DNA from: Crossiella equi
Lineage (GTDB): Bacteria; Actinomycetota; Actinomycetes; Mycobacteriales; Pseudonocardiaceae
NCBI RefSeq assembly: GCF_017876755.1
Contig: NZ_JAGIOO010000001.1
Coordinates: forward strand, 8,231,786-8,295,785
Direction of reading: 5' to 3'
Length of the DNA: 64,000 nucleotides
The position numbers and the translations under genes were made by a program. Below, piece after piece: positions 33,849 to 41,761 of this stretch. A model generated the notes under the pieces. That model was given only the letters and a program-made list of their open reading frames with translations. It had not been told where the DNA came from and searched no databases. Every line of letters begins with the position of its first letter. Position 1 is the stretch's first letter.

Positions 33849-35135
33849 ATGACCCGCCTGCTCGTCCTCCTCGGGGCGCTGGCCCTGGCCGTGCTGCCCG
33901 TGCCCGCCTCCGCCGACCCGCTGCCGGGCGGCCTGGGTCCGTGCGTCGGACCGGCGTGCCCGGAGCGGTTCCCGGCCATCAACAACGGTCCGTTCGCCGG
34001 GCGCGACGACGCGGTCAGCGTCTTCGCCGCCGGGGACTTCCGGGTGCGCGGCGGCGCGGCCGAGGCCGAGGGCCGGGTGGTCGTGGGCGGCAGCTTCGAC
34101 CAGGACAAGGCGCGCGGCGCGTCCTCGGTCTACAACGTCGGCATCGTGGGCGTGGGCTCGCGCGTCCCGCCGCCCGAGGGCTCGGACTTCCTCGTCACCG
34201 GCGGCGAGGTCCGGGTGGCGCCGGGGCAGCGGCTGCTCGCCGACGGCGGGGTGGTGCGGCACGCGGGCACGCTGACCGGCACCGTCACCGGCACCCGGCG
34301 GCCCGACCCGAAGGCCTTCGAGCCCTACCGGGGCCTGGCGGCGCAGCTCACCGCCGCCAGCACCTGCTACGCCAAGGCCGCCACCACCGGCCGGGCGGTC
34401 AACCAGGACCACCAGACCCTGTTCACCGGCGACGGCACGTCCAAGCTCCAGGTCTTCACCGTGGACTTCGACCTCGTCACGACCGGCGGCGGCGCGCAGG
34501 GCCTGGCCTTCCAGGGCGTCCCGGCGGGCGCGACCGTGCTGGTGAACCTGGTCGGCCCGGCGCGGCGGATCGCCACCTACACCGGCGAGATCCAGGACGG
34601 CGGGCAGCTCAACGGCCTGCGCGAGCGGCTGCTGTGGAACTTCCCGGAGGCCAGCACGGTGGCGCTGGCCGGGTCGGCGCAGTTCCAGGGCAGCGTGCTG
34701 GTGGGCAGGGCGGGCAGCGAGACCGTGGTCACCGCGCCCGGTACCAGCGGCCGGTTCTTCACCGCCGGTTCGCTGACGCACGGCTCACCGGAGGTGCGCA
34801 CCGGCAACGAGTTCCACGCCTACCCCTTCACCGGCGACCTGCCGAGCTGCGCGGGCCCCACCACCACGACCACCACGCCGACGACCACCACCGGGCCGAC
34901 CACCACGACCGGGCCGACCACAACCGGTCCCACCACCACGACCGGTCCCACGACCAGCACCGCGCCGACCACGGCGACCGCGCCGACCACGACCCCGGTG
35001 GCACCGGTCACGACCACCCCCGGCGGCCTGGCCAGCACCGGCGGCGACATCGGCTCGTTCCTGCTGGCGGGCGTCCTGCTGCTGGCCGGGGGCGGCGCGC
35101 TCCTGCTGCTTGCCCGGGCCCGCCGCCGGAGCTGA
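33849..35135 (+). CDS. Choice-of-anchor A surface protein with LAXTG sorting signal
   Basis: 428 aa. Signal peptide 1-22. Residues about 40-335 form a choice-of-anchor A domain ([20 protein letters not shown], then [23 protein letters not shown] and [10 protein letters not shown]). A Thr-rich linker of T-T-T-G-P repeats spans about 338-390, probably glycosylated. The C-terminus has [10 protein letters not shown], a membrane helix and the tail RARRRS; LASTG fits the LAXTG signal used by class E sortases, so the protein should be attached to peptidoglycan. Role (adhesin or envelope protein) unknown. Confidence 0.88.
   Translation: MTRLLVLLGALALAVLPVPASADPLPGGLGPCVGPACPERFPAINNGPFAGRDDAVSVFAAGDFRVRGGAAEAEGRVVVGGSFDQDKARGASSVYNVGIVGVGSRVPPPEGSDFLVTGGEVRVAPGQRLLADGGVVRHAGTLTGTVTGTRRPDPKAFEPYRGLAAQLTAASTCYAKAATTGRAVNQDHQTLFTGDGTSKLQVFTVDFDLVTTGGGAQGLAFQGVPAGATVLVNLVGPARRIATYTGEIQDGGQLNGLRERLLWNFPEASTVALAGSAQFQGSVLVGRAGSETVVTAPGTSGRFFTAGSLTHGSPEVRTGNEFHAYPFTGDLPSCAGPTTTTTTPTTTTGPTTTTGPTTTGPTTTTGPTTSTAPTTATAPTTTPVAPVTTTPGGLASTGGDIGSFLLAGVLLLAGGGALLLLARARRRS
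34858..35010 (+). repeat. ACC/CCGACC-rich repeat coding the Thr-Pro linker
   Basis: Short imperfect repeats of ACCACCACGACCGGTCC-like units encode T-T-T-T-G-P modules of the surface protein. Length may vary between strains by slippage. Confidence 0.7.
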
Positions 35136-35136
35136 G

Positions 35137-35724
35137 TCAGCTGCCGGTCGCGCTCGGCAGCAGCGCCGGGCAGCCCGCGGTGTAGGCGGGGTCGTACTCG
35201 AAGTGCCACTGCTCGTTCTGGTAGCGGCGGCACCAGCCGAGCACGCCGCCGTTGCGCTCCACCCACACCGCCGAGTTGAACGGCTGGATGTCCACCGCGA
35301 TCCCGCGCACGTGGTTGGACTTCTGCGGTGAGAGCACGTACTTGCTCGCCAGCTCGGCGGTGCCGAAGCGCTTGACCGCCTCGTCGAACTCCTTCTGCTG
35401 CTGGTCCCGGCTGCGCTTGCCGTCCTGCACGCACAGCTGCACGCTGGCTTCCCTGGCCTTGGCCTTCAGGCGCTGCCACGCCTGCTCGACCTCCGGGCGC
35501 AGCCCCTTGGGGTCCTCGTCCACGTACCGCTTGTCCACCGGGCAGGTGGGACCGGTGTCCGGGCCCGGCACGTCCTCCGGGACGTCGACCGCCAGCCCGG
35601 TCACCGGATCGGGCACGAACTTGACCTGACCGGCGTAACCGAGCGTCCCGAGCGCGACGGGGACGAGGATCAGGGCCACGAGCAGGCCGATCAGGGTGCG
35701 GTTCGTGGTGGGCTTGTCGGACAC
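35137..35724 (-). CDS. VanY/M15-type D,D-carboxypeptidase (membrane-anchored)
   Basis: 195 aa. One N-terminal membrane helix (about 11-30) anchors an extracytoplasmic M15 peptidase domain. Zinc ligands are His138 and Asp145 in SNHVRGIAVD and His174 in EQWHFEY, with Glu171 as the base. Upstream DGKRSRDQQQKEFDEA is the usual R-S-x2-Q-Q helix. It should trim the terminal D-Ala of peptidoglycan stem peptides. Three cysteines suggest a disulfide. It starts at ATG 35724 and lies 77 bp upstream of nothing related on its strand except the beta-lactamase before it, which also handles the cell wall/beta-lactam interface. Confidence 0.9.
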   Translation of the reverse strand: MSDKPTTNRTLIGLLVALILVPVALGTLGYAGQVKFVPDPVTGLAVDVPEDVPGPDTGPTCPVDKRYVDEDPKGLRPEVEQAWQRLKAKAREASVQLCVQDGKRSRDQQQKEFDEAVKRFGTAELASKYVLSPQKSNHVRGIAVDIQPFNSAVWVERNGGVLGWCRRYQNEQWHFEYDPAYTAGCPALLPSATGS

Positions 35725-35801
35725 CGGACAAAACTACCGACGCCCGCGCGGCCCGCCCCAGCGTTGGTGACCTTGCCCATAACCGGGCAACCTGCCGGAG
35801 C

Positions 35802-36701
35802 TCAGGCGAACGCCCTGGTCACGGCAGTGGCCGCCTCGGCGAGCAACGCCTGGTCGTAGGCGGCGTCCTTGGTGGCCTTGCTGGACATCAGCGCGATCAG
35901 GATCGGCGCCCCGTCGGGCGGCCACACCAGGGCGAAGTCGTTGGCGGTGCCGTAGTCGCCGGTGCCGGTCTTGTCCGCGGCCCGCCAGCCCGGCGGCAGG
36001 CCCGCCCGGATGCGCTTGTCCCCGGTCGTGTTGCGCTCCAGCAGGTCCCGCAGCACCGCGCGCTTGTCCGGCGGCAGCGCGTCACCGAGCACGACCTTCT
36101 CGAAACAGCGGCCGAACGCGCGCGGGGTGGTGGTGTCGCGCGGATCGCCGGGCGTGGCCTCGGTGATGAACGGCTCCACGCGGTCCATGCGGGTCAGGTC
36201 GTCCCCGAGGGAGCGCGCGTACGCGGTGAGCTCGGCCGGGCCGCCGAGGTCGCGCAGCAGCAGGTTGCCCGCGGCGCCGTCGCTGAACCGGACCGCGGCG
36301 TCGGCCAGCTCACGGATGGTCATGCCGCGCTCGACGTTGCGGGCGGTGATCGGCCCGTTCCGCATCAGGTCGCCCTTGCCGTACCGGATGAGGGTGTCCA
36401 GGTGGGACAACGGGTTCCGGTGCAGCACGGCCGCGGTGGCCAGGGCCTTGAACGTGGAGCAGAAGGCGAACCGCTCGTCCGCCCGGTGCGCCAGCTCGGC
36501 ACCGGTCCCGGTGTGCCGCGCGTACACCCCGAGCCGGGCGTCGAACTCGCGCTCCAGCGCGTCGAAGGCCGCGGTGCTCGGCGAGGGCGGTGGCGGTGGC
36601 GGGGGAGTGGTGCCCGGCGGGACGGGTGGCGTCGGTTCGGCGGTGCAGGCGGCCAGGGGCAGGGCGGCCACCAGGCCGAGCAGGGCGCGGCGGGTGATCA
36701 T
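35802..36701 (-). CDS. Class A beta-lactamase, lipoprotein, BlaC-like
   Basis: 299 aa. Twin-arginine-type start MITRRALLGLVAALPLAACTAE with a lipobox LAAC (Cys19), so a membrane-anchored lipoprotein probably exported folded by Tat. A proline-rich spacer precedes the enzyme. Catalytic motifs: S82-T-F-K85; S140-D141-G142 (SDN loop with Gly, as in M. tuberculosis BlaC); Glu176 (Ambler 166) in V-E-P-F-I-T; K244-T-G (Ambler 234-236). All residues for activity are present. The SDG variant lowers clavulanate inhibition in BlaC. No BlaI/BlaR pair is adjacent. Confidence 0.95.
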   Translation of the reverse strand: MITRRALLGLVAALPLAACTAEPTPPVPPGTTPPPPPPPSPSTAAFDALEREFDARLGVYARHTGTGAELAHRADERFAFCSTFKALATAAVLHRNPLSHLDTLIRYGKGDLMRNGPITARNVERGMTIRELADAAVRFSDGAAGNLLLRDLGGPAELTAYARSLGDDLTRMDRVEPFITEATPGDPRDTTTPRAFGRCFEKVVLGDALPPDKRAVLRDLLERNTTGDKRIRAGLPPGWRAADKTGTGDYGTANDFALVWPPDGAPILIALMSSKATKDAAYDQALLAEAATAVTRAFA

Positions 36702-36751
36702 GCCGATCAGCTAACCGGATGGCGCGGGCGGCAAACCCGCGCCCCCCGGTC

Positions 36752-37741
36752 TCACGAGCAGGGCAGGCTGCCCCGGCGCAGGGCGTTGCCGCCGGTGTTG
36801 CCGTCATCGGCCCACACCACCGTCCGGCGGCCCGAGACGCAGGCCGGGGACAGGGCGAAGCCCTCGTTGTTGAGGTTGGCCATCCTGCCCGGGCGGTCGT
36901 AGGTGGCGGTGGTGGTGAACTTCCCGCCGGTGAGCGCCAGGGTGGTCGAGCGGCCGTCGCAGTGGTTGTCGCAGGTGGCCCACAGCCTGCCGGTGGCGGC
37001 CTCGAACTCCAGGTCCATGATCTCGGGCAGGCCGCTGGCGATGGTGGCCACCCGGGTGAAGGAGCCGCCGGACTGGGTGAGCGCGTAGGCGTAGATCGTG
37101 CCGTTGTCCTCCAGGCCGAGGAAGTACAGGCCGGTGCCGTGCCCGGGGTAGGAGGCCGGGTCGTACGGCGCGCCGGTGCGCTCGTCGCGGAAGCCCGCGG
37201 CGGTGAGCACGCTGTCCGGCACCCAGCTGATGGCCTCGGGGCCGCTGTTGGGCGCGACCTCCGGCAGGTCGGCGGTGACGTCCCACTCGGCGGTGGCGTT
37301 AAGCGTGCGGGCGGTGGAGGCCGGGTCGTAGCGCAGGATCTTGGCCGAGCTCACGTCGCCGTCGTTGTTGTCGCGCTCGGTGGCCACGACGACCCCGTCC
37401 GGGGTGGCCACCACGGCCTCGGCGTCGGGTTCGCCGCCGCCGTCGCGGTAGCGCAGGGACTTGCCCTTGGCCCAGCCGTTGCCGGGGTCGGGGCGCCACC
37501 GGGTGCCGTCGGGCACCAGGCGGTACAGCGTGCTCGGTCCGTTCCTGACCGCCCAGAGCACACCGGCGCCCTGGAAGGACAGGCCGCTGACGTTGGTGCC
37601 GAGGACGTTCGTGCTGTCGGCGGTGCTGACCTGGGTCTCGCCCGGCCACGTGCTGCTCGGCGCGGCCAGCGCGGGGGTGGCCGCCCCGCCCACGGCCAGC
37701 ACGGACAGGGCGGCGAGGGACAGTCTGGTGGGAACGCGCAT
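36752..37741 (-). CDS. Secreted beta-propeller-like protein
   Basis: 329 aa with a signal peptide (1-26, ending TPALA-APS). The mature part has repeated strands such as VLWAVRNGPSTLYRLVPDG, EAVVATPDGVVVATERDN, GPEAISWVPDSVL and LEFEAATGRLWATCDN, in the spacing of a beta-propeller similar to SdiA-regulated or phytase-like esterase families. There are several Cys (CDNHC, SPAC, final C). No clear catalytic motif. ATG 37741 follows GGAGAG. Its promoter region holds a 21-bp AT-rich dyad (37784-37804), unusual for this genome. Confidence 0.72.
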   Translation of the reverse strand: MRVPTRLSLAALSVLAVGGAATPALAAPSSTWPGETQVSTADSTNVLGTNVSGLSFQGAGVLWAVRNGPSTLYRLVPDGTRWRPDPGNGWAKGKSLRYRDGGGEPDAEAVVATPDGVVVATERDNNDGDVSSAKILRYDPASTARTLNATAEWDVTADLPEVAPNSGPEAISWVPDSVLTAAGFRDERTGAPYDPASYPGHGTGLYFLGLEDNGTIYAYALTQSGGSFTRVATIASGLPEIMDLEFEAATGRLWATCDNHCDGRSTTLALTGGKFTTTATYDRPGRMANLNNEGFALSPACVSGRRTVVWADDGNTGGNALRRGSLPCS

Positions 37742-37783
37742 GGGGACTCTCCTTGACGCAGGGGACGGCAAGGTGCGAGAAAC

Positions 37784-37804
37784 AGTTAGGAAAGTTTTTT
37801 AACT
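37784..37804. promoter_or_regulatory. AT-rich 21-bp dyad upstream of the secreted propeller gene
   Basis: AGTTAGGAAAGTTTTTTAACT has 8 of 10 complementary positions around a central G; the other two are G-T pairs. It lies 43 bp upstream of the start of the minus-strand secreted protein. Similar TTAGGAAA-TTTCCTAA dyads occur upstream of secreted protein genes in actinobacteria as I recall, but I cannot name the regulator. Confidence 0.5.
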
Positions 37805-37856
37805 AAAGAGACTGTAGCCGCCCCGCTACCGCTCGTCCACCCGTGCGCGTGCTGGA

Positions 37857-37894
37857 GGGGCGGCGCCGGCGCCCGGATGTGCCGACGCCGCCCC
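37857..37894. terminator. Hairpin after the ribA-like gene
   Basis: GGGGCGGCG (37857-37865) pairs with CGCCGCCCC (37886-37894); CGGC/GCCG extend the stem inside after one mismatch. It begins 19 bp after the stop of the minus-strand cyclohydrolase gene, so it should end that transcript. Confidence 0.65.
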
Positions 37895-37912
37895 GGCGGG
37901 CCCGCCCGCGGT

Positions 37913-38560
37913 CTACAACGCCTTCGCCTGGGCCAGCGCGCTCTCGGTGAACGGTGTCACCTGCGGCAGGTCGTGCCCCAGCCGGTCGCGCTTGGCGCGC
38001 AGGTAGGCGATGTTGTGCTGGTTGGCGGGCACCACCAGCGGCACCCGGCCGACCACGGGGATCCCGTTCTCGGTCAGCGCCGCCAGCTTGTCGGGGTTGT
38101 TGGACAGCAGCCGCACCGAGCGCACACCCAGGTGGTGCAGGACCAGGGCGGCCGGGCTGTAGTCGCGGATGTCGACCGGGAAGCCGAGCGCGGTGGCCGA
38201 GTCGATGGTGTCCAGACCCTGGTCCTGCAGCACGTGCGTGCGCACCTTGGCCACCAGGCCGATGCCCCGGCCCTCGTGGCCGCGCAGGTAGACCAGGACC
38301 CCGGCGCCCTCCCGGACGAGGGCGTCGAGGGAGCCCGCCAGCTGCTCACCGCACTCGCACCGCATCGCGCCGAAGACGTCCCCGGTCAGGCATTCCGAGT
38401 GCACCCGCACCAGCACGCCGCTGCGCCCGCGGACCTGGCCGCGGACCAGTGCCATGTGCTCGTGCCCGTCCGCGCGGAAGGCGACCGACCGGAAGGTGCC
38501 CCGGCGCGTGACCAGTTCGGACTCCGCGACGTCCTCGCCGCGCAAGCTCTGCTCGTTCAT
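37913..38560 (-). CDS. GTP cyclohydrolase II variant (RibA-like, Tyr to His)
   Basis: 215 aa, single-domain GCH II (no RibB fusion). Zinc cysteines C57, C68 and C70 are in HSECLTGDVFGAMRCECG; the substrate loop RGHEGRGIGL and SNNPDK are present. GCH II opens GTP and releases formate and pyrophosphate. E. coli RibA has Tyr105 in KIRAYALQDQG; here the aligned residue is His109 (KVRTHVLQDQG). In Streptomyces SCO6655 a change at this Tyr (to Met) makes the enzyme stop at the formylated product FAPy. So this may not serve riboflavin. ATG 38560 follows GAGGAGG; divergent from the QueD-like gene. Confidence 0.9.
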   Translation of the reverse strand: MNEQSLRGEDVAESELVTRRGTFRSVAFRADGHEHMALVRGQVRGRSGVLVRVHSECLTGDVFGAMRCECGEQLAGSLDALVREGAGVLVYLRGHEGRGIGLVAKVRTHVLQDQGLDTIDSATALGFPVDIRDYSPAALVLHHLGVRSVRLLSNNPDKLAALTENGIPVVGRVPLVVPANQHNIAYLRAKRDRLGHDLPQVTPFTESALAQAKAL

Positions 38561-38646
38561 GACCCTCCTCATCCCCAACCGGCCGGGGCAGCACTACCCT
38601 CGGCCGGAGGCCGCACGTTCCCTCTTCCCGTACCCCGGAGGTCGCC

Positions 38647-39045
38647 CTGTTCAGCATCACCGTTCGTGACCACGTGATGGTCGCCCACAGTTTCCGAGGT
38701 GCGGTCTTCGGTCCGGCACAACGCCTGCATGGAGCTACGTTCGTGGTGGACGCCAGGTTCAGCCGCGCCGAGCTCGATTCGGACAACATCGTCGTGGACA
38801 TCGGGCTGGCCACCGAGCAGCTCAAGGACGTGCTGGCCCCGCTGAACTACCAGAACCTCGACGAGCTGCCCCAGTTCGCCGGGACCAACACCTCCACCGA
38901 GTTCCTGGCCAAGCACATCGCCGACACACTGGCCGAGCGCGTGCACGCCGGGGCGCTGGGCGAGGGCGCCCGCGGCCTGGCCGGGATCGAGGTCTCACTG
39001 CACGAGTCGCACGTGGCCTGGGCCTCCTACCAGCGTGCCCTCTGA
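38647..39045 (+). CDS. QueD/PTPS-like protein with altered active site, CTG start
   Basis: 132 aa T-fold protein. It opens [17 protein letters not shown], continues [16 protein letters not shown] and closes with [11 protein letters not shown], the pterin-binding Glu strand. In PTPS/QueD enzymes three His bind zinc and a Cys is catalytic (C-x2-L-H-G-H). Here His14 and His28 remain, but the Cys is Ala24 and the third His is Ala30, so canonical chemistry is unlikely. The start is probably CTG 38647: GGAGG lies at 38637-38641 with a 5-nt spacer, and the domain begins at the next codon. The first ATG (38674) would remove the first strand. Confidence 0.8.
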   Translation: MFSITVRDHVMVAHSFRGAVFGPAQRLHGATFVVDARFSRAELDSDNIVVDIGLATEQLKDVLAPLNYQNLDELPQFAGTNTSTEFLAKHIADTLAERVHAGALGEGARGLAGIEVSLHESHVAWASYQRAL

Positions 39046-39057
39046 CCGCCCACTCCG

Positions 39058-40050
39058 GTGACCGTCCACTTCGTCGTACCCGACCCGGCGGTGCCCAGCG
39101 GCGGCAACGCCTACGACCGCCGGGCCGGGCACGCGCTCGGCCTCGCCCGGACCGTGCTGCCCGGCCCCTGGCCCCACCCGGACGGGGCAGCCCGTGCCGC
39201 GTTGGCACAACTGCTCACCGACTACCCCGACGGCGACGTCGTGCTGCTGGACGGCCTGATCGCCTGTGCGGTCCCGGACCTGCTCCAGCCGCACGCCGAC
39301 CGCCTGCGGCTGGCGGTCCTGGTGCACCTGCCCCTGGCCGACGAGACCGGCCTGGACCCGTCCACCGCGGCCCGGCTGGCCGCCGCCGAACGGCGCAGCC
39401 TGCACCTGGCGCACGCGGTCGTGGCCACCAGCCCGGCCGCCGCCCGCGACCTGGCGGCCCGGCACGGCCTGCCCCGCGTGCACGTGGCCGAACCGGGCGT
39501 GGACCCCGAGGACCTGGCCGAGGGCACGGACGGCGTCTCGCGGCTGCTGTGCGTGGCCTCGGTGACCCCGCGCAAGGGCCACGACCTGCTGATCCGCGCC
39601 CTGGCCGCGGCCCCGGGCCCGTGGCGGCTGCGCTGCGTGGGCCCGCTCCCACCCACCCCGCACACCGAGCACGTGCGCGCGCTCAGCCGCGACCTGCCGG
39701 TGCACTGGCTCGGCCCGCGCACCGGGGAGGCCCTGGCCGCCGAGTACCGTGCCGCCGACCTGTTCGTGCTTGCCTCGCACACCGAGACCTACGGCATGGT
39801 GGTCACCGAGGCACTCGCCCGCGGCCTGCCGGTGCTCGCCAGCGCCGTGCCGGACGCCCTGGGCGAGGGTGGCCTGCTGCTCCCCCCGGGTGATCTCGCC
39901 GCCTGGACCGCGGCGCTGCGCCGCTGGTGCACCGACCCGGAGCTGCGCCACGACCTGCGCACCGCCGCCCGCGCCCGCCGCGCGCGGCTGTCCACGTGGG
40001 ACACGACCGCACGACAGCTCGGCGAGGTCCTGGCTACCCTGCGCGCATGA
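39058..40050 (+). CDS. GT4-family glycosyltransferase
   Basis: 330 aa GT-B enzyme. The donor half has LLCVASVTPRKGHDLLIRALA, then the E-x7-E motif TETYGMVVTEALARGLPVLAS (retaining GT4). The N-terminal half begins VHFVVPDPAVPSGGNAYDRR, close to mycothiol/PIM-type transferases. No membrane helix. GTG 39058 is 12 bp after the QueD-like stop. The stop overlaps the methyltransferase ATG (ATGA), so both are translated together. In this cluster it is the likely sugar-adding step. Confidence 0.9.
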   Translation: MTVHFVVPDPAVPSGGNAYDRRAGHALGLARTVLPGPWPHPDGAARAALAQLLTDYPDGDVVLLDGLIACAVPDLLQPHADRLRLAVLVHLPLADETGLDPSTAARLAAAERRSLHLAHAVVATSPAAARDLAARHGLPRVHVAEPGVDPEDLAEGTDGVSRLLCVASVTPRKGHDLLIRALAAAPGPWRLRCVGPLPPTPHTEHVRALSRDLPVHWLGPRTGEALAAEYRAADLFVLASHTETYGMVVTEALARGLPVLASAVPDALGEGGLLLPPGDLAAWTAALRRWCTDPELRHDLRTAARARRARLSTWDTTARQLGEVLATLRA

Positions 40051-40835
40051 GCTACAGCCCGGAATGGTTGGCACTGCGCGAGAACGCCGATGCCGAAGCC
40101 CGTGCCACCGACCTGCTCACCCCCCTGCGCGCGGCCCTGGCGGGCCAGGACCGGCCGGTGGTCCGCGACCTGGGCTGCGGCACCGGCTCGCTCGCGCGCT
40201 GGCTCGCCCCGCACCTGCCCGGCCCCGCGCACTGGGTCCTGCACGACGTGGACGCCGACCTGCTCGCCCACGCCGAGGCCGATCTGCGCGGCCGGGGCTT
40301 CTCGGTGGAGACCAGGCTGGGCGACCTCGCCGACCTGCGCGCGGAGCACTTCGCGGGCACCTCGCTGGTGGCCGCCTCCGCGCTGCTGGACATCCTGACC
40401 GAGCCGGAGGTGAACGGACTCGCCGCCGCCATCGTAGGAAGCGGTGTGCCTGCCTACTTCTGCCTCTCGGTGTCGGGGAAGACCCCCCTGGACCCGGCCG
40501 AGCCCCTGGACACCGCGTTCCAGGAGGCCTTCAACGACCACCAGCGGCGCGAGCACGACGGCCGCCGCCTGCTGGGCCCGGACGCGCCCGAGGCCGCCAC
40601 GCGCGCCTTCGAACGGCTCGGCGCCCGCGTGCACACCAGCCCCAGCCCCTGGCGCCTGGGCCCGGACAAGCCGGAGCTGACCGGGACCTGGCTGCGCAAC
40701 TGGGTGGCCGCGGCCGTCGAGCAGGAGCCCGCGCTGGCCGCCGACGCCCCCGCCTACCTGGCCCGCCGCGCCGCCACCCCGCACACCGCCGAGGTCGGCC
40801 ACGTCGACCTGCTGGCCCTGCCCGGGGCGGCGTGA
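40047..40835 (+). CDS. Class I SAM-dependent methyltransferase
   Basis: 262 aa. SAM motif I is VVRDLGCGTGSLARWL, followed by the acidic strand end WVLHDVDADLLAHAEADL and a motif II region SLVAASALLDILTEPEV. The C-terminal half (AFNDHQRREHDGRRLLGPDAPEA) is the acceptor lid and is typical of this cluster type. Starts at ATG 40047, overlapping the glycosyltransferase stop by 4 bp. Probably methylates the intermediate made by the neighbouring enzymes; the position (O, N or C) cannot be told. Confidence 0.9.
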   Translation: MSYSPEWLALRENADAEARATDLLTPLRAALAGQDRPVVRDLGCGTGSLARWLAPHLPGPAHWVLHDVDADLLAHAEADLRGRGFSVETRLGDLADLRAEHFAGTSLVAASALLDILTEPEVNGLAAAIVGSGVPAYFCLSVSGKTPLDPAEPLDTAFQEAFNDHQRREHDGRRLLGPDAPEAATRAFERLGARVHTSPSPWRLGPDKPELTGTWLRNWVAAAVEQEPALAADAPAYLARRAATPHTAEVGHVDLLALPGAA

Positions 40836-41761
40836 TGCGCGGCCTCTGGCCCTGGCTGCGGCTGCTCGCCGCCCTCGCCGTGATCACGCTGCTGGCCGTG
40901 CGCCTGGGCACGGACGCCGTGTTGGACGGTCTGCGCGCGGTGAGCGCCCCGGCCGCCTTCGCCGCGCTCGGGCTGGGCCTGCTGACCACGGTGGCCTGCG
41001 CGTACCGGTGGCGGCTGGTGGCCAGGGGCCTGGGCCTGCCGCTCACGCTCGGCCAGGCGGTCGGCGACTACTACCGGGGCCTGCTGCTCAACTCGGTGCT
41101 GCCCGCCGGGATCCTCGGCGACCTGCACCGCGCGCTCAGCCACGGCCGCCAGTCCGGCGACCTCGGCAAGGGTGTGCGCGCGGTGGTGCTGGAACGCTTC
41201 GCCGGGCAGGCCGTGCTGATCACGATCGGCCTGGGCGTGCTGGCCACCACCAGCGTGCCCGGCCTGGACCTCGGGCCCACCCTGCTGTGGCTGGTGCCGC
41301 TGCTCGCGGTCGCGCTGCTCCTCCCGCCGGTGCGCCGGGTGCTGACCCGCACCCTCACCGACGCCCGCGCGCTGGCCACCCGCGACACCCTGCCCGGTGT
41401 GCTCGGACTCTCCGCCGCGGCGGTCGCCGGGCACGTGCTGCTGTTCCTGCTCGCCGCGCACCTGGCGGGCGTGCGGGCCGGGGTGTTGGAGCTGGTGCCG
41501 CTGGCCGTGCTGACCCTGCTGGTGATGGCGGTCCCGGTCAACGTGGGCGGGTTCGGTCCGCGCGAGGCCTTCCTCGCGGTGGCCTTCGGCGCGGCCGGGT
41601 TCGGCGCGGAGCAGGGCCTGACTACCGGCGTGGTGTACGGCGTGCTGGCCCTGGTGTCCGCGCTGCCCGGGATCCTGCCGCTACTCCTGCCGCAGCGCGG
41701 AGAGGGTCAGCCCGAACGCCTCGACCAGCCCCGCGAGCACGTCCTCGCCCTTGCGCGCTGA
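40835..41761 (+). CDS. Lysylphosphatidylglycerol synthase-type TM protein (YbhN/UPF0104)
   Basis: 308 aa with about seven to eight membrane helices. It has the family loops YRWRLVARGLGLPLTLGQAVGDYYRGLLLNSVLPAGILGD and VPVNVGGFGPREAFLAVAFGAAG. This is the flippase-like half of MprF proteins without the synthase domain; relatives move lipids or lipid-linked sugars across the membrane. ATG 40835 overlaps the methyltransferase stop by 1 bp (TGATG). The last 81 bp overlap the convergent creatininase gene, so the C-terminal tail after the last helix is dispensable-looking. Confidence 0.88.
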   Translation: MRGLWPWLRLLAALAVITLLAVRLGTDAVLDGLRAVSAPAAFAALGLGLLTTVACAYRWRLVARGLGLPLTLGQAVGDYYRGLLLNSVLPAGILGDLHRALSHGRQSGDLGKGVRAVVLERFAGQAVLITIGLGVLATTSVPGLDLGPTLLWLVPLLAVALLLPPVRRVLTRTLTDARALATRDTLPGVLGLSAAAVAGHVLLFLLAAHLAGVRAGVLELVPLAVLTLLVMAVPVNVGGFGPREAFLAVAFGAAGFGAEQGLTTGVVYGVLALVSALPGILPLLLPQRGEGQPERLDQPREHVLALAR

